NCBI GenBank assembly: GCA_030761205.1
Contig: JAULJL010000033.1
Span: forward strand, 3,789,501-3,853,500
Direction of reading: 5' to 3'
Length of the DNA stretch: 64,000 nucleotides
Source of the DNA: Fremontodendron californicum
Taxonomy: Eukaryota > Streptophyta > Magnoliopsida > Malvales > Malvaceae
Positions 16,572 to 28,605 of the stretch are shown one piece after another. Within the stretch, counting starts at the first letter, position 1, and every line of letters starts with the position of its first letter. The notes under the pieces were generated by a model. The model saw only the letters and a list, made by a program, of their open reading frames with translations, made no database searches and was not told the origin of the DNA. Position numbers and translations under genes: made by a program.

Positions 16572-18120
16572 AGTCGTTTTCCCTAGCGAAATCGACCATC
16601 AAGTTGGCTGATGTGCAATGACGTCTGTGCTGACCTGTTTTCGTATTTTGCCCATATCTTCTTATCCACATCAGCAAATGAGCTGCTTTCAACAACTATG
16701 GATCAGTAACTGATAGGGGAATATTTTTCTAGAAGATCATGTGATCAGATCAGGCCTCCAAAATTGACAAAATCGACCATCAAGTTGGCTGATCAAAATT
16801 GTCATACAATATGACGAAAATTGTTAGAAAAATGCACCCACCTATTATACCTACCTTTGAAATTTGTAAAGCTTGTCTCTTGTCATTTAGCCCTCCAAAA
16901 TGTGTATAAATAGAGGGCCTTGGATGATTGTAAAGGATCATATTGTACATTGGTAGTATATTAGCCATTGTAATAAAATTGTCTAAGTTTTCTTCTTCTT
17001 TCTTTTCTCTAGTTTTCTTTTTCTTTATTTTCTTCTTCTTCTTTCTTTCTTTTATTTCCTTCGTAGATTCTCTTTAATTTTATGTTTATGTTTACAATGC
17101 CTATGCTAGGCTAAACTTCTATTTGGTTAAGGGTGATTTCAAAGCCCTAGACATGTTTTGTGATTGATTTTCAGATTCTATCTATCATTAATTTTCTATC
17201 AAAGTTGCTTATGTTCTTCTACAAGAATTGTTCATGATGTTGTCTTGATTTATTTAGGTGTACAACTAGATAGATTTTGATAAGTATCTATTGCTAGTCT
17301 AGGAGTCTTGATCCGTGTAATTGTCTTGATTTCCTATTCATAAGTGGCAATTTGTGAGTAATGATTATGGTCAAGTTTTCAATAATTGCAAAGTGGAACA
17401 TAACCTAAGTTGAACAATCCGAGCTTATGTGTTTGTTGCTTAGATCAACCTATCTTTCTCATCATAAAGCTGCCATTAAATTGAATTTAGAGAGCTTATT
17501 CTAGGTTGTTTAATGGTTAGAGATTAAATAGAGAGCTTGTTCTATTTAACGATAAACTAAGGAAAGATTGGGATAACAGAGCTTGTTGTTATCTACGGTT
17601 GTTAACTTTGATAGTTGGTTGATATTGATAGATCTGAAATTGATTCTTAATGATGTCTAGTGGTGGAGAATGAAACCTTAACCATATTTTTCATATTTGA
17701 TTCTTCTTACTTACTTGTTTTCTTACTTTTCTAGTTTGCTTATTTTTAAAAGTATATTTATTTTTATTGGCTGGTTATACCGCCTAATTTGTTTATTAAC
17801 TTTGTTTTATTTTTATTGGCTGGTTATACCGCCTAATTTAGTATATATATTTTTATTGGCTGGTTATACCGCCTAATTTAGTATATATATTTTTATTGGC
17901 TGGTTATACCGTCTTGCATCTTATTCTTATTATTTACTTTAGTTTAAATCTGGCTTCAAAAACCCCTTTTCTTTTATTGTTTTCTTTGAACGTAAGTTAT
18001 AAACTAATAACTCATAGATTAAAACCCAATCCCTGAGGACTCGACCCTTGCTAATCATTATACTTATAATTGATATTTTTAGTGCAAGGTTGAATAAGAT
18101 ACACTCTTTTGGGTGCATCA
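16572..18120 (+). repeat. 5' LTR of element 2, right part (B type)
   Basis: Resumes the LTR broken at 4609. U3 and the TATA box (16905-16912) match A-type LTRs, but after the start of R/U5 the sequence is wholly different and ends GGGTGCATCA. Four TTGGCTGGTTATACCGCC repeats lie at about 17764-17913 inside U5. Confidence 0.92.
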
Positions 18121-18126
18121 AATTTT

Positions 18127-18144
18127 TGGCGCCGTTGCCGGGGA
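18127..18144 (+). other. Primer-binding site (tRNA-Asp), element 2
   Basis: TGGCGCCGTTGCCGGGGA, identical to the element 1 PBS, seven bases after the LTR end. Confidence 0.92.
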
Positions 18145-18256
18145 TTGTTTTCTTTAGTTTATTTGTTACTTGGTTTATTCTTATTTTCAGTTCTAATTAG
18201 TATTATTTTCTTGTACATACATGTTTTTCTTTTCAAATTTTGAAAAAAAAAAAACA

Positions 18257-19194
18257 ATGGAATTGAGCAATCTAACACTTGAAGAGTTGGTGGCATACAT
18301 GAACATGGAGAATCAACAAGCCAATCTCACCTCCCCAGTTCAACAATTGGCCATGGGAGGATGTCAAGGCCATCAAGTGTTCCAAGACCAACAGTATGAT
18401 CATTACTCAAACACTTACCATGAGGGATGGTGGGATTATACTAATTATGGCTACTCGAAAAATTACCAAGAAGTAAATCCTTATGCGAATTACACTCATC
18501 CATCTAGCTTCAATCAATCATGGTCTCAAGAACCAGATCTTCTTCAACCACCACATATGACTCAAAACTCAGGTACTTCTTTAGAAGATCTTGTCGATTC
18601 TCTTGTTACTAATACTTTGCAATTTCAACAGGAAACAAGGGCAAGCATCCAGAGTTTGGAAAAGCAAATGAGCCTATTGGCTAGTAGTATGGTGGAATTA
18701 GTAGCAGAAAGATCTCTAGCACTCCCTTCCCAAACGGTGATTAACCCAAAGGAGAATGCTACTATTGTGACCTTGAGAAATGAGGAACAAGATGAGGATG
18801 AGACAAAACCAAAGATGGATTCACTTCTTGAGGATAATGAAGCCACCATTCAAATTGAGAGTACTTTGACACCTCAGGTAGCTTTTAAGGTTCTTATTTC
18901 TACTAATGTTCCTTCTCCACTTTTTCCTAGCAGATTTGCAAAGTCCAAGAAGGAGGACATGAACAACAATTTTTGGAAACCTTAAACAGCTTGCTTGTGG
19001 ATGCCATTAGACAAGTACCAAGATATGCACAATTCCTCAAAGAGCTATACCCCACCAAGAATGATGAAATAATACGTGTGGGGGAGAATGCATTGGTTGT
19101 TTTGCAAAGAAAACTTCCTCCAAAACGCAAAAATCCGAGAAGTTTCATGTCTAAGCCAAAAGATCCTAAAAAGCCAAGAAGGGGAATTGGCTAG
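18257..19194 (+). pseudogene. gag linker remnant of element 2
   Basis: Starts MELSNLTLEELVAYMN. It corresponds to the region between the gag zinc finger and protease of the full B-type polyprotein (shared TQNSGTSLEDLV and LQFQQETRASIQ). Capsid, zinc finger and catalytic protease are absent. The frame stops at 18985 after a frameshift near 18961 and continues in another frame (DAIRQVPRYAQFLKELY) to 19194. The same shortened gene is open for 313 codons in element 5, so the shortening predates this break. Confidence 0.75.
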
Positions 19195-19698
19195 GCTGAA
19201 AACAATCAATCAAGTGCTAATTGGTGGAGGCAGCCTAATTAGTGAAAGCATTGCTCTCTTTTTCTTATGTTTTTCTTTATCTTTTTCTTTATCTTATGTT
19301 TTTTTTTTTTGTTAATTGTGTTTAGTGTTTCTAAGTTCATTTAGGCTGCATAAGTTTATTTTGTTTATTAGTTCTTTTCACTTGCACATGATTCTTTCAT
19401 TTGGGATTAATAGCATTACATTAATGACAATGTAAGAATTATGTGTGGGGGGAAGAATTTAGGATTTTATTTAGAGTGTTTTGTTTTTGTGTCTTTTTAT
19501 GTTGTTTTTCTTTCTGATCCTTGTTTTGAAAATAACTAGATGTAAATATAATTTTTATTTTTTTTACCCCGGTTAAATGGCGGATAACGGTACTCCGTGA
19601 TTATTTAAATCGGTTCCATCAGCTACCCACAAAACTGATATTGTATATAAATTTCTCTTCCAATTTCTCTTTCAATTTTTTTCATTTTTTTTTTCAGG
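19195..19698 (+). other. Cassette left flank: repeat copy 1, A-type pol tail, conserved block
   Basis: 19312-19475 is the first copy of a ~165-190 bp direct repeat (second copy 21603-21790). 19501-19539 reads VVFLSDPCFENN and stop, exactly the last 13 codons of the A-type pol, although this element has no pol. The conserved AACCCCGGTT-type block, TATATAAAT and TTTTTTCAG follow before the ATG. Confidence 0.8.
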
Positions 19699-20235
19699 AT
19701 GGATGATATTCTCACAAGATTGCAGAAACGATTTCCTCCTTTTCCTCGAAATATTTTACTGAAGCTTTACCAAGTTCGATTTGAAAGATTAAGAATGCTT
19801 ATGCACAAAGGGATTCCTGAAGACATACGTTGGATAATTGAAGCCAAGGTACGTGAAGATGAATATCTTCCTGTTTTGCATTTACCAGGTACAGGTAGAA
19901 GCACTTTTGCAAAGAAGCGACGAGCAAAGCGCATGAGTTCAAATTGCCAGAAATGTGCACGATGGACATGTAACGGTAAATGTCGTTCTATTGGGATTCC
20001 GTCCTCTAATCGAGATGATAAAATTGAATTCATTAAGGATGGACTGAGTAAGGAGAATTTGGGTAATATCCAACTTTCTCTTGAGACGCATCCTAGTGGA
20101 GACGTACAAAGAGAAATTCTTGATTTATGGCCGCAATTCCAAAGGGAATGGCAACATCTTGGGAATCTGATGTTAAAAGACCCTGTTTGCCAGATTGTAA
20201 GAAAACTGGATGGGAAGCATATCCTCGACTCATAG
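19699..20235 (+). CDS. C4 zinc-finger basic protein resembling carlavirus cysteine-rich protein (element 2)
   Basis: 178 aa, full length and open. Same layout as the element 1 copy: basic GRSTFAKKRRAKR, then CQKCARWTCNGKC (the second residue of the cluster is Gln here, His elsewhere). The ATG follows directly on a TTTTTTCAG acceptor-like motif. It survives intact although gag-pol of this element is gone. Likely nucleic-acid binding; role unknown. Confidence 0.68.
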   Translation: MDDILTRLQKRFPPFPRNILLKLYQVRFERLRMLMHKGIPEDIRWIIEAKVREDEYLPVLHLPGTGRSTFAKKRRAKRMSSNCQKCARWTCNGKCRSIGIPSSNRDDKIEFIKDGLSKENLGNIQLSLETHPSGDVQREILDLWPQFQREWQHLGNLMLKDPVCQIVRKLDGKHILDS

Positions 20236-20612
20236 AAGGCGTTTAAGCCGTTTCTGGACGTAAAACTAGAGGAAGATGTGAGCCACAATCACAACTACAA
20301 TAAATGACTTCTCAGCTTTTGGTTTGATTTGCAATAACTTTATTTTGGTTTAATTTACGTGTTGTTCGATTTGTGTAATTATTCTCGTTTTTTTTTATTT
20401 GTCTTTTACGGTTAATTTTTTCTTCTCTTTTTGATTTTCTTCCTGAAATCACGCAAAAATCTTTTGTTAGGTTAACATTTTCTTCTGACAGGTCAGATAC
20501 ACTTTCGGCGACATTATTACTCTTGTCTGATTCACTACTCAGTCCTCTATATATTACACCATGTACTCATTCTCTTTCAGGCACTCGAAAAAAGAAAAAA
20601 AAGAAAAAAAAA
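20236..20612 (+). promoter_or_regulatory. C4 gene-LOG intergenic region, element 2
   Basis: 377 bp, the long form including the GAGCCACAATCACAACTAC stretch missing in element 1. CTCTATATATTAC and TCTCTTTCAG precede an A-rich leader. An ATG at 20523 is in frame with LOG and would add 30 residues in this copy only. Confidence 0.45.
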
Positions 20613-21260
20613 ATGGAAAGTACTTCGTCCCAACGCATTAAAAAAATTTGTGTCTTTGGAGGTGCTTATCCAGGGAAAAATAACATATTCGTTGATGAAG
20701 CCATAAGAGTTGGAGTAATACTTGCCCAACAAAAGATCCAGTTGATTTATGGAGGCGGTAGTACGGGTTTAATGGGAGCAGTCGCTACAGCAGCACACGC
20801 CGGAGGAAGTCCAGTTCTAGGAGTCGTGCCAAAACTATTCACAGATTTTTGTGGACCTACCGTGGGTAAGGAAATACAAGTCTGGAGTATCCCTGAACGG
20901 ATGACAATCATGTACCATTCTGCCGATGCATTCATTGCTCTACCAGGAGGTCTGGGTACATTGGAAGAAATAGCTTTCGTGGCTTCTTGGTCATCTTTGG
21001 TCACAAATAAGAAACCCATTGGTTTGCTTAATATTAATGGTTATTTTAGTAATTTGCTTTCATATTTAGATAATGCTGTGGATAATGGATTCATGTTTTC
21101 AGAGGCAATGAGAACCATAATTTCTGCTACAACCATTGAAGATTTACTCAAAAAGCTCCAAGCTTATGAGTGTTTATCTGCTACGGTTGTTTCGCAAACG
21201 CTCGGAAAAAGAAAAAGAGATATGGACGAGCAAGGAGTGGATTGCACTTTGTCTTTGTGA
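20613..21260 (+). CDS. LOG-like: LOG-family cytokinin-activating enzyme (element 2)
   Basis: 215 aa from the conserved start MESTSSQ. GGGSTGLMG, R96 and PGGLGTLEE are intact. Changes against the element 1 copy include A27V, H43Q, I71V, I97M, a Cys to Phe just after the catalytic Glu (IAFVASW), and Arg to Met in SEAMRT. The upstream in-frame ATG at 20523 is not conserved in the other copies, so the start at 20613 is preferred. It is carried by an element with no pol of its own. Confidence 0.92.
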   Translation: MESTSSQRIKKICVFGGAYPGKNNIFVDEAIRVGVILAQQKIQLIYGGGSTGLMGAVATAAHAGGSPVLGVVPKLFTDFCGPTVGKEIQVWSIPERMTIMYHSADAFIALPGGLGTLEEIAFVASWSSLVTNKKPIGLLNINGYFSNLLSYLDNAVDNGFMFSEAMRTIISATTIEDLLKKLQAYECLSATVVSQTLGKRKRDMDEQGVDCTLSL

Positions 21261-23331
21261 CATTATCTAACATTTTGCTTGTTGTGTCTCAGTTATAATA
21301 AGTGGTTAGCAACCTCTGCAGGTAATATCTCCTAAATTCTACCTTTAAAATTTGACATTGGGGACAATGTCATATTTTAGTAGGGGGTAAGGGACATATT
21401 TTGCTAATTTAAAAAAAAAAAAGTTTGTTGTGTTTTAAGTAATTTAGAAGTATTCATTCTGAACAAGGTCTGAGTAAGGGAGACTTGAGACATACCTTGT
21501 CAGTTTGATTTCTTCTTTTCAAAAAAAAAAATAAATAAAAAAATAATGAAAAAAATAAAATAAAATAAAAAATAATTATTTTAATCTTTTTATGTTTACT
21601 TGTTAATTTTTGTTTAGTATTTTAGGATTATTTAGGTTGCATGGTTTTGTTTTGTTTTGAGTCTTAGTTGTTCCTATTCTTATGTTATTAGTTCTTTTCT
21701 CTTACACATGATTCTTTCATTTGGGTTAATAGACTTACATTGAGGACAATGTAAGAATTAAGTGTGGGGGGAATGATTTAGGATTTCTTTTATTTTTGTC
21801 TAGTAATTTTTTTTTTTTTTATGAGTCTTTATTATTATTATTATTTTTTTTAGTGTGTTTTAGTTCCTTTTTAATACAATGATGAGATATGAATTCCATA
21901 AGTCTAAAACAGATTTATTAGTGAGAAGATTTTCATGAGAATTGAGCTTGTTGTCAACCTTTTTATGAGCCAATGTTAATATGATATGTTGATTGAGAAA
22001 GAAGCATGTTTAGACTTAATCTGACTTGTATAATCATCCTTGTGAGTTTTTGAGCCTATAATGATTGATGAATTATACAAATCAATCTAATTTCTTTCTT
22101 GAGTGCTCTTATGATTACATGATTCTCTAGAACTTGCTTTAAACCGTTTGAGACTATATTGATACATGTGACAACATGAATATGATAGAGGCATTAGGAT
22201 TATAACCAGAGCCAAATAGCCATCCATTATTAATGTTCTAAGAGAACATCCCCACTAGTGAGCCAATTTGAGCCTACATTAAATATGCTGTTTTATTGGT
22301 AACCACAACTTACACCTAGCCTAAATATACTTATATCCTTACCCTTGTTCTAAAGATGGATTATATATTTTGAGACATATTGCAAAAAACAAGGGATATT
22401 TTTAGTTGAAAATTTGGGTTAGAAACAAGAAATAAGTGTGGGGGGAAAAGAAAAGAAAAGTCAAAAGAAAAAGAAAAAGAAATGGAATACTAGCAAATAC
22501 ATTCCTAAGTAAAAAATATGAATCATCTCTTGAATTTGTGGAAAAAGAAAAAGATGTTACAAAGTTGTTTAGAATGAAGAAAAGGCCCAACATGAATATT
22601 CGGCCTAGGTGACTATGTACTTGTAAAGAGTTTTGAGAAGTTTCTTTGTATGATCTTATTATGTCTCTAAACTTTATGAACTCTTTGGAGCATTTGTGAT
22701 ATCTTTATCCTTTTGTTATTCAACCACATTACAAACCCCTTGGCCCCATTACAACCTTGATTAAAGACCTCTTGATTCATGAAGTTGTATGATCCAAATA
22801 GTGGAGAATAGGTGGACAAGCAAGAATATGGTAGAACTGTTTTCATGAGATTGATTGAGTGTAAACACTTCACCACTACTTTAAAGAGTGAAAATCATGA
22901 GGGTATATCATGTGAGAAGTTGAGATTAAATTTGAACATGCACTATTTTGATTGAGATATGTTATGTTAATATTGGCTTAACTCAAACAATTTACATTCA
23001 AGCATGAATTTTTGTGAAATTCTTTAAGCTATTGATTAGTTTATAAGACTTGTTCAAAGATTGTCTCTAATTTGTATTGAAAGGATTAGGAATAAATATT
23101 TTTAGTATATGTAGTTTATTTATATTTTAGTTTTTCAATGTTTGTGGGTATCGTTCTAGTAAACCCTCACGAGACTAAACTCGTCCACTAGGGACACCTA
23201 GGGGTTTAAAGGCTTGTGTCACATGCTAAGTGCCACCGTGATTTCCTACGAAAGTGGATTAGATTAGATTTTCTTATTTTATTTTTATTGAGTCATTGCT
23301 AGGGACTAGCAACAATCTAAGTGTGAGGGTG
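21261..23331 (+). other. 3' non-coding region of element 2
   Basis: About 2 kb without genes. Repeat copy 2 at 21603-21790 contains ACATTGAGGACAATGT and AAGTGTGGGGGG; another AAGTGTGGGGGG is near 22433; the hairpin block is near 23169-23201. The PPT at 23319-23329 reads AAGTGTGAGGG, with one interrupting A. Confidence 0.75.
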
Positions 23332-25172
23332 TGATAACTCGTATAATTAAATAGTTTTTAGTTATATTTTATTATTGTTTTGTGTCAAATACGAGTTATT
23401 ATTGTTTAGTCTAATTGTGTTTATGATCTTTTATATTTTTATGTAATTTGGTGTTTTTCACAAGTTTCTTTGAGTGATTTCAGATTACTAGAATTAAAGG
23501 CAAATCCAGTTCAGTTCCAGTTCCGACACCTTTTGCCATATCAGCTATATCTCGAGTTTCACTGAAGCAATAAGGCTGAAACTTTAACCGTGCAAAGTTA
23601 AGAGGCATATCTATCTTTTTCATGTTTTACACTTCTTGAAACGGAGTCGTTTTCCCTAGCGAAATCGACCATCAAGTTGGCTGATGTGCAATGACGTCTG
23701 TGCTGACCTGTTTTCGTATTTTGCCCATATCTTGTTATCCACATCAGCAAATGAGCTGCTTCCAACGGCTATGGATTAGTAACTGATAGGGGAACATTTT
23801 TCTAGAATACCATGTGATCAGATCAGGCCTCCAAAATTGACAAAATTGACCATCAAGTTGGCTGATCAAAAGTGTCATACAATATGACGAAAATTGTTAG
23901 AAAAATGCACCCACCTATTATACCTACCTTTGAAATTTGTAAAGCTTGTCTCTTGTCATTTAGCCCTCCAAAATGTGTATAAATAGAGGGCCTTGGATGA
24001 TTGTAAAGGATCATATTGTACATTGGTAGGATATTAGCCATTGTAATATAATTCTCTATGTTTTCTTCTTCTTTCTTTTCTCTAGTTTTCTTTTTCTTTA
24101 TTTTCTTCTTCTTCTTTCTTTCTTTTATTTCCTTCTTAGATTCTCTTTAATTTTATGTTTATGTTTACAATGCCTATGCTAGGCTAAACTTCTATTTGGT
24201 TAAGGGTGATTTCAAAGCCCTAGACATGTTTTGTGATTGATTTTCAGATTCTATCTATCATTAATTTTCTATCAAAGTTACTTATGTTCTTCTACAAGAA
24301 TTGTTCATGATGTTGTCTTGATTTATTTAGGTGTACAACTAGATAGATCTTGATAAGTATCTATTGCTAGTCTAGGAGTCTTGATCCGTGTAATTGTCTT
24401 GATTTCCTATTCATAAGTGGCAATTTGTGATTAATGATTATGGTCAAGTTTTCAATAATTGCAAAGTGGAACATAACCTAAGTTGAACAATCTGAGCTTA
24501 TGTGTTTGTTGCTTAGATCAACCTATCTTTCTCATCATAAAGCTGCCATTAAATTGAATTTAGAGAGCTTATTCTAGGTTGTTTAATGGTTAGAGATTAA
24601 ATAGAGAGCTTGTTCTATTTAACGACAAACTAAGGAAAGATTGGGATAACAGAGCTTGTTGTTATCTACGGTTGTTAACTTTGATAGTTGGTTGATATTG
24701 ATATATCTGAAATTGATTCTTAATGATGTCTAGTGGTGGAGAATGAAACCTTAACCATATTTTTCATATTTGATTCTTCTTACTTACTTGTTTTCTTACT
24801 TTTCTAGTTTGCTTATTTTTAAAAGTATATTTATTTTTATTGGCTGGTTATACCGCCTAATTTGTATGTTAAATTTGTTTTATTTTTATTGGCTGGTTAT
24901 ACCGCCTAATTTAGTATATATATTTTTATTGGCTGGTTATACCGCCTAATTTAGTATATATATTTTTATTGGCTGGTTATACCGCCTTGCATCTTATTCT
25001 TATTATTTACTTTAGTTTAAATCTGGCTTCAAAAACCCCTTTTCTTTTATTGTTTTCTTTGAACGTAAGTTATAAACTAATAACTCATAGATTAAAACCC
25101 AATCCCTGAGGACTCGACCCTTGCTAATCATTATACTTAAAATTGATCTTTTTAGTGCAAGGTTAAATAAGA
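23332..25172 (+). repeat. 3' LTR of element 2, 3' end missing
   Basis: B-type LTR from TGATAACTCG through four TTGGCTGGTTATACCGCC repeats (about 24834-24986). It stops at GGTTAAATAAGA, about 21 bp short of the expected GGGTGCATCA end, and is joined to inverted B-type LTR. Confidence 0.9.
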
Positions 25173-25711
25173 ATCAATTTCAGATCTATCAATATCAACC
25201 AACTATCAAAGTTAACAACCGTAGATAACAACAAGCTCTGTTATCCCAATCTTTCCTTAGTTTGTCGTTAAATAGAACAAGCTCTCTATTTAATCTCTAA
25301 CCATTAAACAACCTAGAATAAGCTCTCTAAATTCAATTTAATGGCAGCTTTATGATGAGAAAGATAGGTTGATCTAAGCAACAAACACATAAGCTCGGAT
25401 TGTTCAACTTAGGTTATGTTCCACTTTGCAATTATTGAAAACTTGACCATAATCATTAATCACAAATTGCCACTTATGAATAGGAAATCAAGACAATTAC
25501 ACGGATCAAGACTCCTAAACTAGCAATAGATAATTATCAAGATCTATCTAGTTGTACACCTAAATAAATCAAGACAACATCATGAACAATTCTTGTAGAA
25601 GAACATAAGCAACTTTGATAGAAAATTAATGATAGATAGAATCTGAAAATCAATCACAAAACATGTCTAGGGCTTTAAAATCACCCTTAACCAAATAGAA
25701 GTTTAGCCTAG
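25168..25711 (-). repeat. 3' LTR of element 4, distal part (inverted)
   Basis: Reverse complement of B-type U5, matching 46084-46628 of the other LTR of element 4. The first ~472 bp expected at its left end are missing at the junction with element 2, where TAAGA (25168-25172) is shared. It ends in CCTAG, the target of element 3. Confidence 0.9.
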
Positions 25712-27214
25712 TGATAACTCGTATAATTATATAGTTCTTAGTTATGTTTTATTATTGTTTTGTGTCAAATACGAGTTATTATTGCTTAGTCTAATTGTGT
25801 TTATGATATTTTATATTTTTATGTAATTTGGTGTTTTTCACGAGTTTCTTTGAGTGATTTCAGATTACTAGGTTAAATCAACAATTAAGGGCAAATCCAG
25901 TTCAGTTCCAGTTCCGACACCTTTTTCCATATCCGCTATATCTGGAGTTTCACTGAAGCAATAAGGATGAATTTTGTACAGTGCAAATTTAAGAGGCATA
26001 TATATCTTTTTCATGTTTTACACTTCTTGAAACGGAGTCGTTTTCCCTAGCGAAATCGACCATCAAGTTGGCTGATGTGCAATGACGTCTGTGCTGACCT
26101 GTTTTGGTATTTTGACCATATCTTCCGATCCACATGAGCAAATGATCTGATTCCAACGGCTATGGATCCGTAACTGATAGGGGTATATTTTTCTAGAAGA
26201 CCATTTGATCAGATCGAGCCTCCAACATTGACAAAATCGACCATCAAGCTGGCTGATCAGAATTGTCGTACAATATGACGAAAATTGTTAGAAAAATGCA
26301 CCCACCTATTATACCTACCTTTGAAATTTATAAAGCTTGTCTCTTGTCATTTAGCTCTCCAAAATGTGTATAAATAGAGGGCCTTGGATGAGCATTAAAG
26401 AGAGATTGGTAGGATATTAGCCATTGTAATAAAATTTTCTAAGTTTTCTTCTTCTTTCCTTTCTCTAGTTTTCTTTTTTTATTTACTTATGCTTCTTACA
26501 TTTCTTTCCATTTTATTCATATCTAGTATGTGTTGCTAATCATATTGTTGAGGTGATGAGGTGAAGCTTTTGGTAAATGCTAAGGTTAGTCTCTTAAACA
26601 TGAGCTAAAATGAATCATCATTTATAAACACTAGTATAGATAATATTTTCTTTTGGTTTAAAATCATACTTGCAAAGTAGAGATCTTGATTCATTATTGA
26701 CAATGAAAATGGCACAGTAAATGCTTGGTTTCATAACCTTGATTTGTTGTAGACATATACCTTGGCATAAGGAATGCTTGGACTCTTTTTATGAGTTTTG
26801 AGGACACCAAATGAACATAATATCATATGCTATGGACGTTGGACAATTTGGACTGAATTGCTAAACCTTCCGATTGGAATCTCCCTTATGTGTGAATTTC
26901 AATTGTGTAATAAAACAAGATTAATCTTAGCATAACACCAAGAGTGGATTCTCTAACCTCAACATCTTTTCTTATTGTTTTTTATATCTTGTTTAATTTC
27001 TTTTATGTTATTTTGTTTATTTTGTTCTCTAATATCTTGTTTATCTTGTTTTGTTGTTGATTACCTAATATCTTGTTTACTTTCTTTTTCTTATATATTT
27101 ATAAACTTATACTTACTAATACGCTTCCCTGTGGTTCGACCTCGGACACCCGAGAATTTATTACTTGAACATAACCTGCACTTGGGTTTACAACTCTTAA
27201 TTGAGTCTCCATCA
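25712..27214 (+). repeat. 5' LTR of element 3
   Basis: 1503 bp, A type. It differs from the element 1 LTR by small indels (for example GGTTAAATCAACAATTAAGGG and an extra CAATTTGGA), and the G-box reads CACATG here. Confidence 0.93.
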
Positions 27215-27220
27215 AGTTTT

Positions 27221-27238
27221 TGGCGCCGTTGCCGGGGA
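27221..27238 (+). other. Primer-binding site (tRNA-Asp), element 3
   Basis: TGGCGCCGTTGCCGGGGA, six bases after the LTR. Three TTGGCTGGTTATACCGCC repeats follow at about 27286-27400. Confidence 0.92.
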
Positions 27239-27418
27239 GGCAATACTAAGTATATAAGTTTATAAGTATATTTATTTTTATTGGCTGGTTATACCGCCTA
27301 ATTTTCTTTTATTGGCTGGTTATACCGCCTAATTTTCTATATATTTATATTGTATATTAACTTTGTTTTATTTTTATTGGCTGGTTATACCGCCTAATCT
27401 GTATATTAACTTTGTTTT

Positions 27419-28435
27419 ATGCTTGTTTGGCGACGTGATTTTAGATCTCGTCGTTTAGTTAGATTTTATTGTGAAACTTTTTCAGGTAATCTTTCTAATA
27501 CAACTCCTAACATGGCTGACAATGAAAGTGTTCATGCTGAAGATGAGAACAGACAAGTACGCACCATGCGTGACTACTTGCAACCAACTCGAAGCTCATC
27601 AACCTCTTGTTTTATTTTTCCTCTCAATGCAAACAACTTTCGTTTTAAACCAGGCATGATAGCTTTGCTTCCAAATTTCCATGGGTTAGAATCGGAAAGT
27701 GCTTACTCGTTTCCAAAAGACTTCGAGGATGTATGTGTCATCTTTAATGACCAACAATGTACAAATGAAATTGTCAAGCTAAAATTATTTCCTTTTTCTT
27801 TAAAAGATAAAGCAAAAATTTGGGTTCATAATTTAAAACCAAGGTCAATTGGCACATGGCAAGAATTACAAACTGAGTTTCTAAAGAAAATTTTCCCAGC
27901 ACATAAAACTACTGCTTTGAAAAGACAGATTCAAAATTTCAATCAAAATCAAAATGAAGCATTTTTTCAGTGCTCGGAGCGTTTTAAAGATTTGTTAAGT
28001 TCTTGTCCACATCATGGTTTTGAAAAATGGCGTCTTATTAGTTTCTTTTATGAAAGTTTAACTCCCGAAACTAAACAATTTGTTGAAACAATGTGTAACG
28101 GTGAGTTTCTAGAAAAAGAACCTGAAGAAGCCTTTGACTACCTAGACCATTTGGCAGATAACTCTCAAGCCTGGCACACAGATAATTCCTCTGAAAGTTC
28201 CAATAGATCTAATCTTGTTTCTAACAGAGGTAAATATCATTTTAGTCAAGAAGATGAGATAAAAGCTAAAGTAGCTAATTTGGCTAGAAAGATTGAAGCC
28301 ATGGAACTTAGAGAAGTAAAAGAAGTCAAAACGGTTAAAAATGAAGAAAGTTGTGGAATTTGTGAAATCATGGGACACCCCACTTCTGAATGTCCAAACA
28401 TTCCATTCTTAAAGAAGCGTTGCATGATCAAGTAA
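27419..28435 (+). pseudogene. gag fragment of element 3
   Basis: Same start as element 1 (likely true ATG at 27512, MADNES). Capsid and the zinc finger CGICEIMGHPTSEC are present. A one-base deletion near 28403 (CATTCC for CATTCCC) shifts the frame to a stop at 28433-28435, and a GAA to TAA change follows at 28495-28497 in the original frame. Gag cannot be made together with the protease. Confidence 0.9.
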
Positions 28436-28605
28436 ATTCCATAAACACATTTAAAAAGCCTTTTCCTTCTCCTTACTCTGAAACGTATAACCCTTAATGG
28501 AGAAATCATCCCAACTTCAGTTGGCGGAATAATAATCATGTTCAGGTACCACAATCTCAAAAGCCGGGCAACACTTTTTCCTATCAACCTTCACGTGTAC
28601 AAACC

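Larger units (their letters stand above)
4297..25172 (+). mobile_element. Element 2: non-autonomous B-type Athila-like LTR retrotransposon, interrupted by element 1
   Basis: The 5' LTR is 4297-4609 plus 16572-18120, with the PBS at 18127-18144. Internal content is a linker-only gag remnant, the C4 protein gene, the LOG-like gene and the PPT. The 3' LTR is 23332-25172 and lacks about its last 21 bp, where it is joined head-on to an inverted LTR. Protease, RT, RNase H and integrase are all absent. Element 1 sits inside its 5' LTR with a 5-bp duplication. No TSD can be seen because the right flank is lost. Confidence 0.88.
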
